Of a stretch of DNA of 64,000 nucleotides, positions 60,118 through 64,000 are shown one piece after another. The notes below the pieces were generated by a model that was not told where the DNA came from, made no database searches, and saw nothing but the letters and a program-made list of their open reading frames with translations. The stretch's first letter is position 1, and each line of letters starts with the position of its first letter. The DNA is from JAIBJN01 sp963802795. Lineage in GTDB: Bacteria; Actinomycetota; Thermoleophilia; Gaiellales; Gaiellaceae. Where the stretch lies: positions 124,001-188,000 of the forward strand of contig CAWDJV010000005.1 of the NCBI GenBank assembly GCA_963802795.1. The letters are read 5' to 3'. Both the position numbers and the translations under genes were made by a program.

Positions 60118-60311
60118 TAAACTCCTCAAATAGCCTCTCTTGTCGCCGGTCGGGGCCGAACTGACCGCCGGCTTCTCGTCATCCCGCGCACATCCCGCCA
60201 CGGAAGTAGCCGACCAGAGCCGCTTGGCACCCGCTTATTCGCGACTCCTGCGCCACCCAGCGCACCTGCTGAGCGGATCGCTAAGGTTCGGCGGCTCCTC
60301 GGGGTGACCTC

Positions 60312-61481
60312 ATGCGACTGGCCGTCTACTGCGACTACTCCTACCGTCAGGACGACGGGACGCTCTGGGCAGAGCTGGCGTTTGCGCGCTTTCTCGCCGG
60401 CCTGGCGCCCCATCTGGAGCATCTCACGCTGGTGGGGCGTCTCGACCCCGAGCGAGGGCCGTGGCATCACGCGGTGCCGCCCGAGCTCGGATTCGAGCCG
60501 CTGCCGTACTACACGAGCCTAGCGACGCCCATAGAGCCGGCACGCGCCTTTCTGACGTCGATGCGGCGCTTTTGGAGGCTGCTCCCTAGCGTCGACGCCG
60601 TCTGGCTGCTCGGTCCGCATCCCACGGCTCTCGGCTTCGCGCTTCTCGCCAGGCTGCGAGGCCGCCCCATCGCGCTCGGGGTGCGCCAGGATCTTCGCGC
60701 CTACATGCGTAACCGCCACCCTCGCTCCCGCGGTCTCCACGCCGCGGCGGCGCTCTTGGAGGGCTCGTTTCGGCTGCTCGGGCGGCGCTGCGCCGTCGTG
60801 GTCGTGGGCTCGGACCTCGCTCGCCGGTACCGCCGAGCCCGCCGCCTGCTGCCCATCTCGATCTCTCTCGTCTCCGAGCGGGAGCTCGCCGACGCCGAGG
60901 CAAGCGCCGCTCAGGCGTGGGACGGCGAGCTGCGGGTGCTGAGCGTGGGGCGCCTCGATGCGGAGAAGAACCCCCTTCTGCTTGCCGATGTGCTTGCTCG
61001 CCTACTCGAGAGGCAGCCGCGCTGGCGGCTCGTCGTGTGTGGGGACGGCTCGCTGAAGGATGACCTCGACACTCGGTTGCGCGAGCTCGGCGTCGGCGAA
61101 CGCGCAGACCTCCGAGGGTACATCCCCGTCGAGGCAGGCCTACTGGATCTGTACCGGTCGAGCCACCTGCTGCTCCACTGCTCGTGGACGGAGGGCGTTC
61201 CGCAGGTGCTTTATGAGGCGTTCTCGGCGGGGCTACCCGTGGTCGCCACGGACGTCGGTGGCGTCCGTGACGCCACTGGGGGCGCGGCGCTCCTCGTGCC
61301 GCCCGGCGATGCAGAGGCCGCTGCAAGGGCACTCGAGGCGCTTGCCGAGGATGGGGGGCTGCGGGACCGTCTCGTCAAGGCGGGCCTCGAACGCGCGCAC
61401 GAGGATAGTTTGGAGTCCGTAACCGCCCGGGTTGCCCGCTTCCTTCTCGAGACGCTCGCTCCCGTGACCCGGGTACGCTGA
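60312..61481 (+). CDS. GT4-family glycosyltransferase
   Basis: A 389-residue GT-B enzyme. The donor domain has LRVLSVGRLDAEKNPLLLADVL near residue 215, WRLVVCGDGSLKDDL near residue 240, and the EGVPQVLYEAFSAGLPVVATDVGG segment near residue 296 with the paired acidic residues typical of GT4. It probably adds a sugar to a lipid-linked or surface glycan. It starts the glycan gene run at the right edge of the window. Confidence 0.9.
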   Translation: MRLAVYCDYSYRQDDGTLWAELAFARFLAGLAPHLEHLTLVGRLDPERGPWHHAVPPELGFEPLPYYTSLATPIEPARAFLTSMRRFWRLLPSVDAVWLLGPHPTALGFALLARLRGRPIALGVRQDLRAYMRNRHPRSRGLHAAAALLEGSFRLLGRRCAVVVVGSDLARRYRRARRLLPISISLVSERELADAEASAAQAWDGELRVLSVGRLDAEKNPLLLADVLARLLERQPRWRLVVCGDGSLKDDLDTRLRELGVGERADLRGYIPVEAGLLDLYRSSHLLLHCSWTEGVPQVLYEAFSAGLPVVATDVGGVRDATGGAALLVPPGDAEAAARALEALAEDGGLRDRLVKAGLERAHEDSLESVTARVARFLLETLAPVTRVR

Positions 61482-61645
61482 GAGAGGTGGATCGGCTGCA
61501 CTCGCGGCGACCAACGCTCGGGAGTGCTTTTCCATGCTTGCATTGGCGGCCTATGACCATCCGTCGCCGAGGAGTTACGTCGAGCTCGGTCAACCTTCGC
61601 TCGTCGGGCGTGCGAAATGACGGCCGGCCCGAGGAGGTGCAGCTG

Positions 61646-63517
61646 ATGAGAGCTCTCGTCGTGTCTCCGCGGATGCCTGCTGCAGGTGGAAAGGGAGATC
61701 AGCTCCGTGGCTTCCAGTTCGCGCGAGCGCTCGCGGCGGACCACGAGGTCGAGGTTGTCACGACTGGTGCTGGAAAGCGAGTCGTGGGCGCCGAGAAGTC
61801 AATCGCCGAATTCGCCACTCTGGACGTTCTGTCGACCTCGGTGGCGCTCAGGGTGCTTGGCGCCATCGGTGCGGTGCTACGAGGCCAGCCGGCACAGGTT
61901 GGCTGGATGATGCCTGGCCGAAAGTGGCGGGCGGTCCGCCGACGGGCCGCTCGGGCGGACTTCGTTCTTGCGGTTACGGTCCGCTCGCTTCGCGGTCCGC
62001 TGCCCGTCCCGATAATCCTCGATCACGTTGACGCGATCAGCGTCAACATGCGGCGCCGCGCCACGGGGCCCGAGCCCGCTCCAGTTCGCTGGGCCGCGCG
62101 CGTCGAAGCAGCGCTATTCAAGCGCTGGGAGCACCGTCTCAGCCAGTGGGTCGCCGCACAGCTGGTTATCTCACCGGTCGATGCTCGCGACCTTCCGCCT
62201 GATCCGGAAGTCCACGTGCTCATGAACGCCGTCGATCTGCCGACCATGCCGCCGGCTTCGTTGGTGGAGCGCGACATCGACGTCATCCTCACCGGCAACA
62301 TGGCCTATCCGCCCAACGCCGACGCGGCCGAGTGGTTGAGTGAGACGATCGCACCCGAGCTTTGGCGCAAACGGCCCGACACGTCGGTCTGGGTCGTGGG
62401 TCGCGATGCCGGCAAGCTGTCGCTCAACCAGCGAATTCACGTCCACGCCGACGTTCCGCATCTGGCCGAGTACCTGAGTCGGGCGAAGATCGCCCTTGCA
62501 CCGCTGCGGATCGGCACGGGCAGCCCCAACAAGGTTCTGGAGGCCATGGCCGTGGGAACGCCCGTCGTGGCGACGCCCGCAGCTGCTGAGCCGTTCGGCT
62601 TCCCGCCCGATGCCGTCCGCCAGGCATCTACGGCTGAGGGGATCGCGGCTCAGGCGCTTGAATTGCTCGACGACGTCGAGGCCCGCAGTCGCCTGGCTGC
62701 GCGAGCTCGTGCGCTCGTGACGCGTTACGACGCCGCCGGACAGCAGCAGCGGCTGGCAGAGATCGTGGCGGCGACTATCGGTCCGCAGCTAGCCGCCGGC
62801 TACACGATGGGCGAGTTGACTGGGCGGCGAGCCGCGGCTTACCGTGAAGCTGTGGAATCACGTCGACGCTCCCGCCCGGCCCACCTCGTTCCGTTCGGGC
62901 TTGCGGCACCTCTCGCCGTCTTCGGCTCCCTCGCCGCCGCGGTCGTGCTCCGCGGGCACGTTCCGGGAGAGGACGACGTCGCCGACGTCGCACGGAGCGC
63001 CATATGGTCGATCTGGGTCCCGTTCGACGGAACGCGGCTGCTCGAGAGCTCGACGATCGGCGGGCCGTTGCTCTTGATTGCGTTCGCCGTCGTGCTCGTT
63101 CGCTTGGCGGGCCGTTCGTACGCGGCGTTCTGGGTCGCTGCCGTCGGGAGCGTGTTCCTCCTGGATCCGCTCCTCAAGGCCGCGTTCCGACGGCCCTCGA
63201 TCGCGGGTCCCGGCGGCGAGTACTCGTTCCCGAGCGGGACGGCGCTCTTCTGCGCGGCCGCGGTCGCGGCAATCGCGCTGACCTTGCCGAGAGGACGCGG
63301 GTCCGTCGCGGTCGCGGTCGCCGGCGGGCTCGTCTGCCTCGCCTTCGGCGCGGCGGTCGTCGCCGCCGACTGGCACTACCCGTCGGACGTCGTCGCAGGG
63401 TGGGCACTCGGCGTCGCCTGGACGTCGGGTCTCTGGCTCGCCTTCTCCGCTGTCCGCCGCCGGCCTCTCGGGAGGAGCAACGAGGCGAGGCCGAAGTTGA
63501 GCGGCCCGAGCTCGTGA
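61646..63517 (+). CDS. glycosyltransferase fused to a PAP2-type membrane domain
   Basis: I start at the ATG at 61646 (GAGGAGG upstream); 623 residues. Residues 1-385 form a GT-B glycosyltransferase, with the N-terminal glycine loop PAAGGKGDQLRGFQFARAL, TGNMAYPPNADAAEWL near residue 208 and PNKVLEAMAVGTPVVATP near residue 292. Residues 405-610 form a six-helix PAP2-like phosphatase domain: KAAFRRPS, FPSGTA and DWHYPSDVVAG. The usual PSGH His is Thr here, and the usual Arg before the last His is missing. An in-frame GTG at 62852 lies 6 bases after TACCGT, so the PAP2 part may also be made separately. Confidence 0.8.
   Translation: MRALVVSPRMPAAGGKGDQLRGFQFARALAADHEVEVVTTGAGKRVVGAEKSIAEFATLDVLSTSVALRVLGAIGAVLRGQPAQVGWMMPGRKWRAVRRRAARADFVLAVTVRSLRGPLPVPIILDHVDAISVNMRRRATGPEPAPVRWAARVEAALFKRWEHRLSQWVAAQLVISPVDARDLPPDPEVHVLMNAVDLPTMPPASLVERDIDVILTGNMAYPPNADAAEWLSETIAPELWRKRPDTSVWVVGRDAGKLSLNQRIHVHADVPHLAEYLSRAKIALAPLRIGTGSPNKVLEAMAVGTPVVATPAAAEPFGFPPDAVRQASTAEGIAAQALELLDDVEARSRLAARARALVTRYDAAGQQQRLAEIVAATIGPQLAAGYTMGELTGRRAAAYREAVESRRRSRPAHLVPFGLAAPLAVFGSLAAAVVLRGHVPGEDDVADVARSAIWSIWVPFDGTRLLESSTIGGPLLLIAFAVVLVRLAGRSYAAFWVAAVGSVFLLDPLLKAAFRRPSIAGPGGEYSFPSGTALFCAAAVAAIALTLPRGRGSVAVAVAGGLVCLAFGAAVVAADWHYPSDVVAGWALGVAWTSGLWLAFSAVRRRPLGRSNEARPKLSGPSS
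62840..62845 (+). promoter_or_regulatory. internal -10 hexamer before the PAP2 part
   Basis: TACCGT lies 6 bases before an in-frame GTG at 62852, exactly where the PAP2 domain begins (VESRRRSRPAHLVPFG). This is the leaderless spacing seen at purD and the CBS gene. Confidence 0.4.
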
Positions 63518-64000
63518 CCGGACGTCCGGAGGGAGAGGCCGTAGGTCGACGGATGCCGGCGAGTGGGCGTGCGTCGGGGAAGCTCCGCGTGTTCTTCGTC
63601 ACGCAGGACGACCCGATCTACGTCGCCTGCTTCTTCGAGGTCTTCTTCGCGGAATATCCGCGTGACGAGCTCGAGCTCGTCGGGATGACGATCGGACGCG
63701 CGTTCCGCGAGTCGAGGCTTGCGGTGGCGAAGCGGATGCTCCGCTTCTACGGTCTGCGCGACTTCTCGCGCGTTGCGGCCCGGCTGGCCGGCGCACGCCT
63801 ACGCGGCCGTTCAATCTCGAAGCTCGCGGCCCGGGAGCGCGTCCGAATCCTCGAGACCGCGTCGGTGAACGACGCCGCCTACGTCGGCCGCGTCCGCGAG
63901 CTGCAACCGGACATCATCGTCTCAGTCGCCGCGCCCGAGATCTTCTCGGAGGAGCTCCTCGCGGCCGGACGGCTCGGGTGCCTGAACATCCACTCGGGCC
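63514..64000 (+). CDS. formyltransferase-family protein, C-terminus off the window
   Basis: A frame open to the window end, starting at the GTG at 63514, which overlaps the previous stop by GTGA. 162 residues are visible. LRVFFVTQDDPIYVACFFEVFF begins the fold, LQPDIIVSVAAPEIFSEELL comes near residue 130, and CLNIHSG ends the visible part; the Asn-x-His of formyl-tetrahydrofolate-dependent transferases is there. Context with glycosyltransferases suggests a sugar N-formyltransferase rather than Met-tRNA formyltransferase. Confidence 0.75.
   Translation, partial: MTGRPEGEAVGRRMPASGRASGKLRVFFVTQDDPIYVACFFEVFFAEYPRDELELVGMTIGRAFRESRLAVAKRMLRFYGLRDFSRVAARLAGARLRGRSISKLAARERVRILETASVNDAAYVGRVRELQPDIIVSVAAPEIFSEELLAAGRLGCLNIHSG

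Overview
The window comes from a very GC-rich bacterium (roughly 70% GC by eye) with many GTG and TTG starts, GTGA stop/start overlaps as the usual operon junction, and a small PurL with separate PurS and PurQ. These traits and the gene families suggest a Thermoleophilia-type actinobacterium (Gaiellales or Solirubrobacterales relatives). That assignment is inference.

Layout. At 0-6.4 kb are a truncated FAD-linked oxidase, a flavin monooxygenase coupled to a membrane protein, an alpha/beta-hydrolase, a divergent long-chain acyl-CoA synthetase and a 29-residue membrane peptide. At 6.4-11.5 kb is a minus-strand operon for a glutamine-synthetase-like enzyme, a class II amidotransferase, a GXGXG protein and an FMN glutamate-synthase-like subunit (GlnT/GlxBCD or GmaS/MgsABC type), ending in an unrecognised gene. 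Between 11.9 and 32 kb nearly all de novo purine genes occur in blocks: purD-purE, purB-purC-purS-purQ, purL-purF and purM-purN-purH. Between the blocks lie a secreted Cu/Zn superoxide dismutase, glyoxalase-fold proteins, an EamA exporter, an LVIVD-repeat secreted protein and an aminotransferase plus aldehyde dehydrogenase pair. At 32-42 kb are cystathionine beta-synthase and a gamma-lyase/synthase, a glycogen-debranching-type enzyme with a glycosyltransferase and an SDR, and a three-gene proton-translocating transhydrogenase.

At 42.9-47.3 kb is the most intriguing locus. It resembles a rearranged methylamine-dehydrogenase (mau) cluster: a MauE-thioredoxin fusion, a Tat-exported protein with ten cysteines, a membrane domain fused to a beta-propeller, and a secreted subtilase. 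At 47.4-54 kb follow a MarR regulator, TrpB2, two PH-domain membrane proteins and a MASE1-PAS histidine kinase.

At 54-58.1 kb is an accessory region around three tRNA genes (Lys, Glu, Val). The 3' end of tRNA-Val is repeated exactly about 1.77 kb downstream, so 56.3-58.1 kb looks like a small decayed island without an integrase. At 58.1-64 kb are an ABC exporter, tRNA-Asp and the start of a glycan locus: a glycosyltransferase, a glycosyltransferase-PAP2 fusion and a truncated formyltransferase.

Two window-wide patterns stand out. Many genes have a TANNNT hexamer 6-11 bases before the start codon and no Shine-Dalgarno, which points to leaderless transcripts. Five reading frames (purQ, the LVIVD protein, the Mau-like propeller, a YdbS-like protein and the MASE1 kinase) appear broken by single-base indels. 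So many in 64 kb, one of them in a purine gene, makes residual sequencing indels the first explanation to test.
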